DNA of 64,000 bases, from NCBI GenBank assembly GCA_001897605.1, contig MKTL01000006.1, forward strand, positions 101,780-165,779, written 5' to 3'. This DNA comes from Clostridiales bacterium 38-18 (GTDB taxonomy: Bacteria > Bacillota > Clostridia > Peptostreptococcales > Acidaminobacteraceae). This document shows, in pieces, positions 26,386 through 36,544 of the stretch. The notes under the pieces were generated by a model. That model saw only the letters and a list, made by a program, of their open reading frames with translations. It did not search any database and was not told where the DNA came from. The position numbers and the translations under genes were made by a program. Position 1 is the stretch's first letter. Each line of letters opens with the position of its first letter.

Positions 26386-27825
26386 ATGAATTATAATCAA
26401 ATTTATATAGGCGGCGAATGGGTTTACTCAGATTCTCCTGCCATGATAGAGGTAGAAAATCCAGCAACTCGACAAATAATTGGGAAGGTGCCCGCTGGAA
26501 ATGCAAAAGATGTGGATCGAGCTGTATTAAGTGCAAAGGCTGCTTTTGAAGCATGGTCTGAAACGACTCTTGAAGAAAGAATCGTCACTTTGAGAAAAGT
26601 TTATGATCATTTTGCGGCTAAAAAGGAGCAACTGATTCAGATGGAAGTCGCTGAATTAGGTCAGCCGATTAGATGGGCTGAAAGAGCACATGTTATTGGT
26701 CCGTTGGCGCGTTTTGATAATTATATTAAGCTTATTCAAGACTATCCTTTTGAAGAAAAATTAAAACATGCGACGGTTCGCCGCGAACCTATAGGGGTCA
26801 TCGGGTGTATCACACCTTGGAACTATCCACTTGGACAGGTGATGCAAAAAATTGTCCCAGCTTTACTAACGGGTAATACAGTAGTATTAAAGCCTTCACA
26901 AATGACGCCGCTTTCTGCGATGGTCCTAGCTGAATCCTTTCATGAAGCTGGTGTTCCTGCTGGTGTGTTCAATCTAGTGACAGGTCGTGGTGCAGAGGTT
27001 GGTAATGCATTGGCTTTACATCCAGATGTACAAATGATCTCATTTACTGGATCGACAACTGGCGGTAGAGAAGTGGGTAAGCTTGCTCTTGAGACAATTA
27101 AAAAGATCGCTTTAGAGCTTGGTGGCAAATCACCACTTATTGTACTTCCGGATGCTGATATATCTCTTGCAGTGGGTACGGTTATAAGCTCTTGCTTCGA
27201 TAATACAGGTCAGACCTGTGCAGCATTAACGCGTATGATCATCCCAAAAGCGGATAAAGAAAAAATAGAGTCGTTGATCATCGAACGCTCAAAGGCATAT
27301 ACGGTAGGTGATCCAACACTTGTGGACACCAAGGTGGGTCCTCTTGCAAGTGCAAAGCAGTATAAAAAGGTCAGCAAGTATATTGAAATCGGTATAGAAG
27401 AAGGGGCTAAGTTGATTGTGGGTGAAATGCCTGTTCCATATGAAGCTCTTGGTGATAACGGCTACTATGTGAAGCCAACTGTTTTTACAGATGTTGAAAA
27501 TCATATGAAGATTGCTCAAGAGGAAATCTTCGGACCAGTCATCTCACTGATCGCCTATGATACAGTGGAAGACGCTATACGCATAGCGAATGATGTGCCA
27601 TATGGTTTATCAGGTGCGGTTATCGGCCCATTGGATTTGGCCAATGAGGTGGCGACCAAAATAAAAACCGGATCGGTTTATGTCAATGATGGCAAAAGAG
27701 ACATCAATGCGCCGTTTGGCGGTTATAAACAATCCGGTATAGGTAGAGAGGGTGGCATACAAGGGATTGAGGAATTCTTGGAGATAAAGTCAATCTTCAA
27801 TGAACCACAGCCTGAAAAGCTATAA
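26386..27825 (+). CDS. NAD(P)-dependent aldehyde dehydrogenase
   Basis: A 479-residue ALDH superfamily enzyme. It has the TPWNYPLGQ cofactor segment, FTGSTTGGREVG, the general-base glutamate in ALELGGKSP (E244), the catalytic cysteine in NTGQTCAAL (C278) and the EEIFGPV motif. It oxidises an aldehyde to an acid; the substrate range cannot be fixed from sequence. It stands alone with its own GGAGG site; its terminator lies within the end of the convergent sortase gene. Confidence 0.95.
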   Translation: MNYNQIYIGGEWVYSDSPAMIEVENPATRQIIGKVPAGNAKDVDRAVLSAKAAFEAWSETTLEERIVTLRKVYDHFAAKKEQLIQMEVAELGQPIRWAERAHVIGPLARFDNYIKLIQDYPFEEKLKHATVRREPIGVIGCITPWNYPLGQVMQKIVPALLTGNTVVLKPSQMTPLSAMVLAESFHEAGVPAGVFNLVTGRGAEVGNALALHPDVQMISFTGSTTGGREVGKLALETIKKIALELGGKSPLIVLPDADISLAVGTVISSCFDNTGQTCAALTRMIIPKADKEKIESLIIERSKAYTVGDPTLVDTKVGPLASAKQYKKVSKYIEIGIEEGAKLIVGEMPVPYEALGDNGYYVKPTVFTDVENHMKIAQEEIFGPVISLIAYDTVEDAIRIANDVPYGLSGAVIGPLDLANEVATKIKTGSVYVNDGKRDINAPFGGYKQSGIGREGGIQGIEEFLEIKSIFNEPQPEKL

Positions 27826-27834
27826 ATAAGTTTT

Positions 27835-28758
27835 TTAGAACGATAACCATTCAGAGATTTCTGATAGTGGTATCGTTCTTTTTTTATACGCATGCAGTAA
27901 CAATCTAGCATTATCAAATTCATACGTGCAGGTAACCAGTGTTAAAAGGCTTAAATCCTCTGGTAATTCTAACGGGTCATCGAAAATGGAATTGCGTTTA
28001 AAATGCTTTGCATATTCCACGAGTTCTCCTGGGTCGAGGTTAAAACTGAGGTAGTAATTATATGCAGAGACACGCTGTACGGCAAACAACTCATAGAGGA
28101 CCGCTTCTCTAGAGGTAACGATCACGACGTATCTGTGATGGTTATAAAAGTCCTCGTCCTTATACTGATGCAAATCGTGGAACATGGTCCCTTTAAACAA
28201 ATAGTGACCGTAGATAGCATTGTGCGTGTCATATAGGTTGGGTGAATTTTTATAGTCTAAATAGATTGAACCATCCATATCTGGGCTGTTTTTATAATCG
28301 TATCTTAGGTAGTAATCGTTGTCTTTGCCCTGCACCAATGGATAATCGATATTTGTTCCCGGAACTTTAAACCAACCGATAAAATCGGGGGACTCTTTCA
28401 TGTATTCGGAAAAAGTCGTACTAAAATAGGTATCAAAGCCAAGATTATCATCTTCTGGTGTGGCATAGAGCGGTAAATTAGTTGTGGTGTCAGTGTTAGT
28501 TTTGTTATCAGAAGTACCAGTTGACTCTGCAGAAGTTTCAGTTGACTCAGTATTAGTTGAATCCGTAGTGTCTGTAGTATCTGTAATTGATCCTGATGGT
28601 ATCTCTGTTATAGAACCGTTTTCGGAACCTTCAACGGCTGTATCAGCGTCTTGTGAGGTGGATGGCGAAGGCACGTCCTTTCCACAAGAAATAAGGAGTA
28701 GCGACAGAGCAAAAATGAAGATGGAGAGCATAAGAAAACGGAGGCATTTATTGAACAT
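27835..28758 (-). CDS. Class B-type sortase with a lipoprotein signal
   Basis: A 307-residue protein. Residues 1-25 form a lipoprotein signal with the lipobox LISC (C25), followed by a Ser/Thr-rich spacer of about 70 residues and a sortase domain. The catalytic histidine is in NAIYGHYLFKG, the cysteine in LTLVTC (C277) and the arginine in NARLLL (R285). The gap between His and Cys, with an extra helix, fits class B. Sortases attach proteins to peptidoglycan or build pili. No LPXTG-type substrate gene is seen in this window. Most sortases are held by a transmembrane helix, so the lipid anchor is unusual. Confidence 0.88.
   Translation of the reverse strand: MFNKCLRFLMLSIFIFALSLLLISCGKDVPSPSTSQDADTAVEGSENGSITEIPSGSITDTTDTTDSTNTESTETSAESTGTSDNKTNTDTTTNLPLYATPEDDNLGFDTYFSTTFSEYMKESPDFIGWFKVPGTNIDYPLVQGKDNDYYLRYDYKNSPDMDGSIYLDYKNSPNLYDTHNAIYGHYLFKGTMFHDLHQYKDEDFYNHHRYVVIVTSREAVLYELFAVQRVSAYNYYLSFNLDPGELVEYAKHFKRNSIFDDPLELPEDLSLLTLVTCTYEFDNARLLLHAYKKRTIPLSEISEWLSF
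27837..27885 (+). terminator. Terminator embedded in the 3' end of the sortase gene
   Basis: Bases 27837-27849 pair with 27868-27879 (one bulged A), followed by seven T residues on the plus strand. The hairpin lies within the last codons of the convergent sortase gene and serves the aldehyde dehydrogenase transcript; on the minus strand there is no U-tract at the right place. Confidence 0.8.
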
Positions 28759-28821
28759 ATGGACCTTCTTTCAATCAAATGTGATATAGTATAAGTGGAT
28801 CAAAACGCGAGGAGGTACAGG

Positions 28822-29856
28822 ATGCAACAAGTTATGCTGGAACCAGGTGATTTACTAGATAACCGCGGTTGTCTTATCCAAAGCGGTTATTCGACTCAGC
28901 TCATTAAGAAATATCAAAGGAAACGCATTAAAGCACCTTTTTTTAAGATTAAAGAGTGGGATTATTATTTGATCTATAACGATGCTTATGGTATCGCTGT
29001 AACGGTAGCGGATAATAGCTATATGGGACTTCTCAGCGTCTCGTTACTTGATTTTACGAACAAAACAGAAACGACAAAAACCAAAATTTTACCGTTTACA
29101 TTTGGAAAACTGAATATGCCCGAAGCCTCATATGAGGGCGAGGTGCTCTATCAAAAAGGCGATATGGCATTTAAGTTTACGCACGGTTTTGGTAAACGAA
29201 ATATTTTTGTGAGCTTCCCAAATTTTAAGGATAAAAGCAAACTTGAGATATCTATAGATTTGACGCATGCACTAGAGGATTCTATGGTGATTGCAACGCC
29301 TTTTCCTGAGAACAAGCATGCCTTTTATTATAATCAAAAAATAACAGCGATGCCTGCAGAGGGTGTGGCGAAACTAGGCAACGAAATCATCACATTCCGA
29401 AAAACCAATGCCCTTGGACTTCTAGACTGGGGGCGTGGGGTTTGGACCTATAAAAACACTTGGTATTGGAGTGCCGCTCAAGGCTTTATTGGCGATGATG
29501 TGATTAGTTTTAATCTAGGCTATGGCTTTGGTGACACCTCAAAGGCGACTGAAAATATGTTCTTTATCAATGGCAAAGCATTTAAACTGACCGATATCGA
29601 TTTTAAAATTCCAATGACGCCAGAAGGGGAAGACTATTTAAGACCTTGGCTAATGACTTCCTCCGATGGCACTTTTGAAGCGTTATTTACACCGATATTA
29701 GATCGACAGGCCTTGATTTCACTTGGAGTTTTAGCAAGTGATCAGCATCAGGTGTTTGGGTATTTTGATGGCTTTGCTCTAATAGGTGACGCAAAAGAAA
29801 AGGTTGAATTTAAACACTTTTTAGGCTTTGCAGAAAAGGTTTATAATAAATGGTAG
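28822..29856 (+). CDS. DUF2804 family protein
   Basis: A 344-residue protein that resembles DUF2804: a beta-rich sequence with SLLDF, GKLNMPEASYEGEV, a NYKNQ-like core reading FYYNQKITAMPAEG and WGRGVWTYKNTWYWSAAQG. No enzyme function is known for the family; the fold has been compared to lipocalin/hydroxyneurosporene-synthase-like barrels. ATG 28822 has GGAGG at 28811-28815; the upstream frame to 28795 is unlikely. It is divergent from the sortase gene. Confidence 0.82.
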   Translation: MQQVMLEPGDLLDNRGCLIQSGYSTQLIKKYQRKRIKAPFFKIKEWDYYLIYNDAYGIAVTVADNSYMGLLSVSLLDFTNKTETTKTKILPFTFGKLNMPEASYEGEVLYQKGDMAFKFTHGFGKRNIFVSFPNFKDKSKLEISIDLTHALEDSMVIATPFPENKHAFYYNQKITAMPAEGVAKLGNEIITFRKTNALGLLDWGRGVWTYKNTWYWSAAQGFIGDDVISFNLGYGFGDTSKATENMFFINGKAFKLTDIDFKIPMTPEGEDYLRPWLMTSSDGTFEALFTPILDRQALISLGVLASDQHQVFGYFDGFALIGDAKEKVEFKHFLGFAEKVYNKW

Positions 29857-29956
29857 TATTGATTTATACCCATAATATGATTAAGTCACACAGTTCATAG
29901 ATAGTAAATGAAGATTTCGGGTATAGCTTTAGTGAAGAGATTGAAAGGAGCTATAT

Positions 29957-30349
29957 ATGAATCAAACCCTGACAAATGTCTATAAAGTAAAGTCAAATTA
30001 CGATTTAACCGAATCTCATGAGAGATTAATTGAAACGCTGAAGCAAGTTGGATTTGGCGTTTTATGGGAACTGAATTTTAAGGATAAGCTGCGTGAAAAG
30101 GGATTAGCGTATAACGAAGATTTTTTAGTAATGGAGGTCTGTAATCCAGCAAAAGCAAAGGTTGTTTTGGAAGCCGAAATAGATATGGGCTTCATGCTGC
30201 CTTGTAAAGTCGGGATTCACACTGAAAACGGAAGCTGCTTCATGGGCCTTATGAAACCGTCCAGCATGGTATCCAATGAGTCATTGACTTCCCTTGCTAA
30301 AGAAGTAGAGGACGCATTAATCCTAGCCATCGATGGTGCCGCAAAATAA
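29957..30349 (+). CDS. DUF302 family protein
   Basis: A 130-residue single-domain protein of the DUF302 type, with the HERLIETLKQVGFGVLWELNF start and the VMEVCNPAKAKVVL strand-helix that defines the family. It is cytoplasmic (no signal peptide). DUF302 proteins are small alpha-beta proteins of unknown role, sometimes linked to redox or heavy-metal stress. It is monocistronic by spacing, 100 bases after the DUF2804 gene. Confidence 0.88.
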   Translation: MNQTLTNVYKVKSNYDLTESHERLIETLKQVGFGVLWELNFKDKLREKGLAYNEDFLVMEVCNPAKAKVVLEAEIDMGFMLPCKVGIHTENGSCFMGLMKPSSMVSNESLTSLAKEVEDALILAIDGAAK

Positions 30350-30406
30350 TCAATCCATTTATACAAAAGATGAAAATTCATCATAATTTTTTTACAATTA
30401 GCCACC

Positions 30407-30434
30407 TTGACGCTAGGCGATGAGGTGGTATAAT
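30407..30434 (+). promoter_or_regulatory. Promoter of clpB
   Basis: TTGACG (30407-30412) and a perfect TATAAT (30429-30434) are 16 bases apart, just upstream of the CIRCE element. Confidence 0.85.
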
Positions 30435-30445
30435 TATTTTAAGAG

Positions 30446-30472
30446 TTAGCACTCAATGTGGCAGAGTGCTAA
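30446..30472 (+). promoter_or_regulatory. CIRCE operator (HrcA binding site)
   Basis: A perfect TTAGCACTC (30446-30454), a nine-base spacer, and GAGTGCTAA (30464-30472), the exact CIRCE consensus. It covers the start of transcription and places clpB under the HrcA repressor. Confidence 0.97.
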
Positions 30473-30494
30473 CAAGAAAAAGGAGTGATGAATT

Positions 30495-33101
30495 ATGAAT
30501 GTAGAAAAAATGACTAAGAAAACGATAGAAAGCATTGAAAACGCACAGAGACTGGCAATAAAGTTCAGCCATTCGCAAATCGATATGACGCATCTTCACT
30601 ATGGTTTGATAGGCGATGAAGGCGGTCTTATATCCAGTGTGCTTTCACAATTAGGCATTGATCTACCTAAATATAGAAGTCTTGTACAGGATATTTTAGA
30701 GAAGATGCCAAAAGTAGTTTCTGAGCAAAACGAAATCTATGCGTCGAGAAAGTTTAACAAAATTTTAATCGATGCAGAGGATTATGCCAAACAGCTGAGT
30801 GATGATTATGTTAGCGTGGAACACGTCTATCTATCACTCTTAGATAATCTCACTGGTGAAGATCAAAGAGTCGTTAAACAATTTAATATCACAAAGGAAC
30901 GTTTTCTAGAAGCGCTCGCAAAGATACGTGAAAATAAGAGAGTTACTTCTCAAAACCCTGAAGACGGTTATCAAGTGTTAGATAAATACGGTAGAGATCT
31001 GGTGGAGCTGGCGAGAAGTGGTAAACTAGATCCGGTGATTGGTAGAGATGAGGAAATCAGAAGAGCCATTCGCATTTTATCTAGAAGAACGAAGAACAAT
31101 CCCGTGCTGATTGGTGATCCTGGTGTTGGTAAAACTGCAGTTGTAGAAGGGTTAGCTTTGCGTATTCTCGCTGGTGATGTCCCAGATGGACTTAAGGATA
31201 AAACGGTTTATGCGCTTGATATGGGCGCACTAATTGCGGGCGCTAAGTTCAGAGGTGAGTTTGAAGAAAGGTTGAAAGCAGTTCTCGATGAAATCAAGGA
31301 TTCCGATGGTAAAATCATTCTGTTTATTGATGAGCTTCATACGATAGTGGGTGCGGGTAAGACTGAAGGTGCAATGGATGCAGGTAATCTACTTAAGCCA
31401 TTGCTCGCTAGAGGTGAACTGAGATTAATTGGCGCAACGACGATAGATGAGTATCGTAAGTACATTGAGAAGGATGCTGCACTAGAAAGACGTTTTCAAC
31501 CGATATTGGTGGGAGAACCTTCTATTGAGGACACGGTTGCCATCCTTCGCGGCTTAAAGGAGCGCTTTGAAATTCACCATGGGGTTCGTATCACAGATGG
31601 TGCAATTATTGCGGCTGCACAGCTTTCAGAAAGGTATATTCTTGATCGTTTCCTACCAGATAAGGCAATCGATCTTATGGATGAGGCATTATCTATGCTG
31701 AGAACGGAGATCGATTCTATGCCACAGGAGCTTGATCAACTCAACCGTAAAATTATGCAAAAGGAAATTGAAAAGCAGGCACTTCAAAAGGAAACCGATC
31801 GAGACGCAGTTGGAAGAAGAGATGCACTTGATTTAGAAATTGCTGAACTAAAGGAACAGCTTCACGCCTTAAAAGGAAGATGGGAAGTTGAAAAAGCTGC
31901 GATCGACAAGGAAAAAAACCTTAAGAAAGAAATTGAAACGGTTAAGTATAAAATAGAGGAAGCTGAGCGTAACTATGATTTAGAGACCTTGGCGCAGTTG
32001 AAATACGGCGATCTCGTGAACTTAAATAATGAACTGGAAGCATTAAAGAGCAATAAAGTGCATACTGAGCTTTTAAAAGAGGAAGTGACAGAAGAAGAAA
32101 TCGCAGATATCGTGTCAAAATGGACAGGTATCCCAGTGGCAAAGCTAGTTGAGGAAGAAAAGGATAAACTTCTAGGACTGGACACACTCTTGCACGAACG
32201 TGTCATCGGCCAGGATGAAGCAGTTACTGCCGTTTCTGACTCTATAATACGCGCTAGAGCAGGATTGAAAGACCCATCTAAACCCATTGGATCGTTTGTA
32301 TTTTTAGGTCCAACAGGCGTCGGTAAAACCGAACTTGCAAAAGCACTTGCAGAGGCTTTATTTGACGATGAGAATAACATCATTCGTATCGATATGAGCG
32401 AATATATGGAGAAGTTCTCAGTTTCAAGGCTGATTGGAGCGCCTCCAGGCTATGTTGGCTACGATCAAGGTGGTCAACTCACAGAAGCCGTTAGAAGAAA
32501 GCCATATTCAGTCATCCTTTTAGACGAGATTGAAAAAGCCCATCCTGATGTGTTTAATGTGCTCTTACAACTTCTGGATGATGGTCGTTTAACCGATGGA
32601 CAAGGACATCTTGTTGACTTTAAAAATACAGTCATTATCATGACCTCTAATATCGGTAGTCAAATTCTATTGGAAGATTTGTCGATAGAAGGCGATGGTG
32701 TGATTAGTAGTATGGCAAAAGAAGAAGTCCTTAAGCTATTCCATAAGTCCTTTAAACCAGAATTAATCAATCGATTAGATGATATTCTACTTTTCACACC
32801 GCTTAACATCGAAGCGATTAAAGGCATTGTGAAACTTTCAATTGATTCAGTGAGAAATAGACTCAGCGATAGAAAAATTCAGCTAGAGGTGAGTGAGGAT
32901 GCACTGGAGCACATTGCTAGAGAAGCTTATAATCCTGTATTTGGCGCAAGACCGGTCAAACGCTTTATCATGCATAACATCGAGACGAAGCTGGGTAAGT
33001 CAATTATCAGCGGTACGGTGAGTGAAGGGGATCGGGTTAAGATCGTCATGACAGAGCAGGGCTTGGCGTTTGAAATAACTAAGAGTGCTGTTGGTGATTA
33101 A
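30495..33101 (+). CDS. clpB: ClpB-type AAA+ disaggregase
   Basis: An 868-residue class I Clp/Hsp100 ATPase: an N-domain (residues 1-145), AAA module 1 with Walker [11 protein letters not shown], a coiled-coil M-domain (roughly 400-520, rich in Glu/Lys/Leu) and AAA module 2 with [10 protein letters not shown] and [14 protein letters not shown]. The length and M-domain indicate ClpB rather than ClpC. ClpB solubilises aggregated proteins with DnaK. The CIRCE element indicates heat-shock control by HrcA. Confidence 0.95.
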   Translation: MNVEKMTKKTIESIENAQRLAIKFSHSQIDMTHLHYGLIGDEGGLISSVLSQLGIDLPKYRSLVQDILEKMPKVVSEQNEIYASRKFNKILIDAEDYAKQLSDDYVSVEHVYLSLLDNLTGEDQRVVKQFNITKERFLEALAKIRENKRVTSQNPEDGYQVLDKYGRDLVELARSGKLDPVIGRDEEIRRAIRILSRRTKNNPVLIGDPGVGKTAVVEGLALRILAGDVPDGLKDKTVYALDMGALIAGAKFRGEFEERLKAVLDEIKDSDGKIILFIDELHTIVGAGKTEGAMDAGNLLKPLLARGELRLIGATTIDEYRKYIEKDAALERRFQPILVGEPSIEDTVAILRGLKERFEIHHGVRITDGAIIAAAQLSERYILDRFLPDKAIDLMDEALSMLRTEIDSMPQELDQLNRKIMQKEIEKQALQKETDRDAVGRRDALDLEIAELKEQLHALKGRWEVEKAAIDKEKNLKKEIETVKYKIEEAERNYDLETLAQLKYGDLVNLNNELEALKSNKVHTELLKEEVTEEEIADIVSKWTGIPVAKLVEEEKDKLLGLDTLLHERVIGQDEAVTAVSDSIIRARAGLKDPSKPIGSFVFLGPTGVGKTELAKALAEALFDDENNIIRIDMSEYMEKFSVSRLIGAPPGYVGYDQGGQLTEAVRRKPYSVILLDEIEKAHPDVFNVLLQLLDDGRLTDGQGHLVDFKNTVIIMTSNIGSQILLEDLSIEGDGVISSMAKEEVLKLFHKSFKPELINRLDDILLFTPLNIEAIKGIVKLSIDSVRNRLSDRKIQLEVSEDALEHIAREAYNPVFGARPVKRFIMHNIETKLGKSIISGTVSEGDRVKIVMTEQGLAFEITKSAVGD

Positions 33102-33144
33102 CACGAAAACTATAAAGTAAACAGGCATTAAGAACACAAATAAA

Positions 33145-33194
33145 AAGGAGAACAGGCAGCTCTAAACGAGTTGCACGTTCTCCTTATTTTTTTT
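33145..33194. terminator. Bidirectional terminator between clpB and the TPM gene
   Basis: A perfect 9-base-pair stem (33145-33153 with 33177-33185) is flanked by T-rich DNA on the plus strand and A-rich DNA on the other side, so it can serve both convergent transcripts. Confidence 0.85.
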
Positions 33195-33963
33195 ACCAAG
33201 ATCTAGATGAACCGCCGCCACCACTGCTACCGCCGCCACCTCTAAATCCACCACCACCGCCGCCACTGCGTGAGCTTCTAGCTGCAGTATAGATGATAAA
33301 TCGAGTTAGTCTACCACGATTTAAGATAATGTCTAAGAAAATGATAATGATCACTATTACGATTAAAATCAATTTTCCCAAGGTCATTTCCGAATCGCTT
33401 GAACTAGAATTATCAGTTGGCGTGTAATAAACGTTACTAGCGGATAGATCAGAAGCATCTAAATTATACTCCTTGTAAACTTCCTCTGCGAGCTTTAGGT
33501 AGGTACCTGTGACGCCTGCATCATAATCACCAGCTTGAAAGTTGCCAATCAAATAATCGTCCTGTATACGTCCTGTTTTAGCATCGTTTAATGCCCCTTC
33601 AAGACCATAACCGACTTCAATTCTAGATTGACGATCCTCATAGGCGATAAGAAGGAGTAAACCGTTGTTCTTCTTAGAATCCCCGATGCCCCACTGACGA
33701 AATAGGCCATTTGCGTAGCTTTCAATATCCGCGCCATCTAAGGAATCAACGGTTACTACAACTATTTGAGCGCCTGTTTTCTCGGCAAGTGGTACTGAAG
33801 TAGACATGATTAGTTCTTCTGTCTCACTAGAGAGAATGCCAGCGTAGTCAGCAACATAGAAATTATTGGTTGGTTCTGGATACTTATTTGCACCAAAGCT
33901 AGGTAATAGTAACAGAGTTAAGATGATACAAACAAGAGAAAAACTTTTAATAAAGCGTTTCAT
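33193..33963 (-). CDS. TPM-domain membrane protein (YgcG-like)
   Basis: A 256-residue protein: a signal peptide, a TPM_phosphatase domain (about residues 28-160, with VADYAGILS, GAQIVVVTVDSLDG, YANGLFRQWGIG and DRQSRIEVGYGLEG), a membrane segment near residue 205 and a Gly/Ser-rich tail ending SRSW. It is the usual neighbour of LemA, as here. TPM proteins are linked to photosystem repair in plants and have unknown roles in bacteria. ATG 33963 has AAGGAG; the first ATG at 33981 overlaps the lemA stop. Confidence 0.88.
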   Translation of the reverse strand: MKRFIKSFSLVCIILTLLLLPSFGANKYPEPTNNFYVADYAGILSSETEELIMSTSVPLAEKTGAQIVVVTVDSLDGADIESYANGLFRQWGIGDSKKNNGLLLLIAYEDRQSRIEVGYGLEGALNDAKTGRIQDDYLIGNFQAGDYDAGVTGTYLKLAEEVYKEYNLDASDLSASNVYYTPTDNSSSSDSEMTLGKLILIVIVIIIIFLDIILNRGRLTRFIIYTAARSSRSGGGGGGFRGGGGSSGGGGSSRSW

Positions 33964-33980
33964 CAAACGACTCCTTGTCA

Positions 33981-34550
33981 TTAGTTGTTAAAATCAACAG
34001 ATGGCACTTGATTAGCACCTTCTTGTGCTTCAAAATAATCGACTTGATCAAATCCGAACATACCAGCAAAAATCATCATAGGGAATTGTTTAACGGTTCT
34101 ATTATATTGATTTGCAACCGTGTTGTAGTCTTGTCTTGCTACTGCAATTCTGTTTTCAGTTCCTGCTAATTCATCAGATAACTGAATAAAGTTTTGGTTT
34201 GATTTTAAATCTGGATAACTTTCAGATATAGCCAATAAACGACTTAATGAACCACTTAATTCAGCACTTGCTTCATCTTTTTCTTGTACTCCCGTTGCGC
34301 CTATTAGTTTTGATCTCGCTTCAGAAACACTTTCGAAAATTTCTTTTTCTTGGCTTGCATAGCCTTTAACGGTTTCTACTAAGTTTGGAATTAAGTCATT
34401 TCTTCTTTGGAGCTGATTATCGATTTGACTAAGAGCTAAATTCACTTCTTCGTCTAAGCTTACTAATTTATTGTACCTAGAAACAAACATGCCTCCGAAG
34501 ATAGCGATAACGACTACGATGGCAACAATAACGATTAATCCTTTTTTCAT
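33981..34550 (-). CDS. lemA: LemA-family protein
   Basis: A 189-residue protein with an N-terminal membrane anchor and an antiparallel helical domain with the family signature: YNKLVSLDEEVN, QLQRRNDLIPNLVETVKGYA and the end FPMMIFAGMFGF. LemA proteins face the outside and are tied to TPM proteins in a widely conserved pair; their function is unresolved. ATG 34550 has GAGGTG before it. The TPM gene follows within 20 bases. Confidence 0.93.
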   Translation of the reverse strand: MKKGLIVIVAIVVVIAIFGGMFVSRYNKLVSLDEEVNLALSQIDNQLQRRNDLIPNLVETVKGYASQEKEIFESVSEARSKLIGATGVQEKDEASAELSGSLSRLLAISESYPDLKSNQNFIQLSDELAGTENRIAVARQDYNTVANQYNRTVKQFPMMIFAGMFGFDQVDYFEAQEGANQVPSVDFNN

Positions 34551-34724
34551 TTTACACCTCATGTTTATTTAATTTATATAGTTACTAATGCATTATACCC
34601 TTAAAAGATTAAAAAAGCATTAATAGAAGACTTAAAACTTGTTAAATCCGCAAGTTTAAGCTAATTTATGTTTGCTTATGTTGAAATGGGTATAAAGGAG
34701 ATATCTATCCTATTGGAGGCAATT

Positions 34725-36533
34725 ATGGCGAAACAGGGCTTAATCAAAAAAACAATTATTACAGTATTTATTTTATTTGTCGTTGTAATTAGTCTATTTA
34801 TATTATTTTCCTTAAATCCACCAAAGGGCGAGGTAACCTATCCTTTAAGTGCAGAATCTTATCAAGATGGCGACCAAACGAATCTTTTGACAATTATCAA
34901 AGGAAGATATGAGCAGGAACCCTTTAATGGTGTTGCGACGTTGATCTTTTTTTTGGCAATTACACATTCTCTTTCAGTTAATTATTTTAGTACAAAGGCA
35001 CACCAAATGGATAAGGCGTTCGAGCTACTAAAGCTTGAGGGCAAGGTTAGTCGAGAGGCTCGATCAATGCGCGCGACCGTCTACCATTTTTTAGGTGAGA
35101 TTGAGGTGGTATTTGGACTTTGGTCCATTATACTTGGGATTGCATGGGCTAGCTACTTTAATTGGGCGTCCTTTGTCTATTACATCAATGATTTATCCTA
35201 TGTAGAGCCATTGTTCATCATCGTCATTATGATCATTGCATCTAGCCGCCCAATTTTGAAGTTCTTTGAATTGATTCTTTGGCGTATTGTAAAAATCTTT
35301 CATGGAACTATAGAAGCCTGGTGGTTAGCCATTTTATTGCTTTCAGCATTTTTAAGCTCTTTTATCACTGGTCCTGCAGCTATGACCATTTGCTCGATGC
35401 TATTATCGGAAAAATTCTTCGTACTTAATCCTTCGAAGTCCCTTAAATATACGACCTTGGCATTGCTATTTGTGAATATTTCAGTTGGAGGTGCAATGAC
35501 AAATTTTGCATCCCCACCTATTTTAATGGTAGCAACCCCTTGGAACTGGAACAATGCCTTTATGGTAATGACCTTTGGTTGGAAATCCATCGTAGCCATT
35601 GCAATAGGAACTGTATCGTATTTCTTTGTTTTTAAGTCAGAATTTAAAAGGCTACAAAAGCCACACCACGACTTACAATTTAAACGCTATATCCAAAATA
35701 GATTTATCAGCCAAAAGGAGCTAGAAATACTATTTGAGGATCTAGAACAAAACGTCGACCATCGTATGGGCTATTCGAGAGAGTTAAGAGCCTTTTCAGT
35801 TATTTTAAAGGACAATATGAAGGCAATTGCCAAACGTAAGCTCTCAAAGGATGAATACGAATCCTTCGATGTGGACGCAGCGATAGATGAAAAATTTGAA
35901 AGCATTGCAGAGAAGCAGTTTAGAAGAACGATTCCTGGATTGTTACCCGTGAGTGAACGAGATGAGTACTATGATCCTGATTGGGACAGAAGAGATGAAT
36001 ATGTACCTTATTGGATAATGGGTGTACATATGCTTTTTATGCTTTGGACCATAGTCAATGCCCATGAGTCAGCGCTGTTTCTAGCTGGGTTGTTGTTCTT
36101 TTTAGGATTTTATCAAATCACTTATTATTATCAAAATCGCATCGATTTTAGACCTGCATTGCTCGTCGGATTTTTCTTAGCTGGGCTGATTGTGCATGGC
36201 ACCCTTCAGGAATGGTGGATCGCTCCGATACTTGGTAATTTGCCACCTTTAGGGTTAAATCTTGCTTCAATTGTCTTAACATCTTTTAACGACAATGCCT
36301 CAATAACTTATTTAAGTTCACTTGTTCCAAATCTCTCAGATGCCCTTAAATATTCGGTTGTGTCTGGTGCGATAACCGGTGGTGGTTTAACCGTAATCGC
36401 GAACTCACCTAACCCAATTGGTCAGTCCATTTTAAAGCCCTATTTCAAGAATGGGATTGAAGCGGGAACATTGCTCAAATATGCACTATTCCCAACGGTT
36501 GTAGCGACTATTATTTTCTTTATTCTTAGCTGA
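34725..36533 (+). CDS. Putative Na+/H+ antiporter (ion transporter superfamily)
   Basis: A 602-residue integral membrane protein with about 12-13 segments and a charged cytoplasmic loop (about residues 300-420). Stretches such as SFITGPAAMTICSMLL, GGAMTNFASPPILMVATPW and the late SFNDNASITYLSSL with GGGLTVIANSPNP match a family annotated as putative Na+/H+ antiporters, related to ArsB/NhaD carriers. ATG 34725 with GGAGG is taken over 34668. It is 11 bases upstream of a three-gene partner-switching set and is probably in the same operon, which suggests regulation tied to an ion or osmotic signal. Confidence 0.78.
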   Translation: MAKQGLIKKTIITVFILFVVVISLFILFSLNPPKGEVTYPLSAESYQDGDQTNLLTIIKGRYEQEPFNGVATLIFFLAITHSLSVNYFSTKAHQMDKAFELLKLEGKVSREARSMRATVYHFLGEIEVVFGLWSIILGIAWASYFNWASFVYYINDLSYVEPLFIIVIMIIASSRPILKFFELILWRIVKIFHGTIEAWWLAILLLSAFLSSFITGPAAMTICSMLLSEKFFVLNPSKSLKYTTLALLFVNISVGGAMTNFASPPILMVATPWNWNNAFMVMTFGWKSIVAIAIGTVSYFFVFKSEFKRLQKPHHDLQFKRYIQNRFISQKELEILFEDLEQNVDHRMGYSRELRAFSVILKDNMKAIAKRKLSKDEYESFDVDAAIDEKFESIAEKQFRRTIPGLLPVSERDEYYDPDWDRRDEYVPYWIMGVHMLFMLWTIVNAHESALFLAGLLFFLGFYQITYYYQNRIDFRPALLVGFFLAGLIVHGTLQEWWIAPILGNLPPLGLNLASIVLTSFNDNASITYLSSLVPNLSDALKYSVVSGAITGGGLTVIANSPNPIGQSILKPYFKNGIEAGTLLKYALFPTVVATIIFFILS

Positions 36534-36544
36534 TTGGAGGAACT

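Noticed and set aside
30360-30400. Terminator-like hairpin after the DUF302 gene
   Set aside because: The palindrome GATGAAAATTCATC leaves almost no loop and the T tract is offset, so I did not call it a terminator.
31973-32383. 136-codon open frame on the minus strand inside clpB
   Set aside because: clpB is clear and conserved across this stretch; the frame is Ser/Thr-rich antisense shadow.
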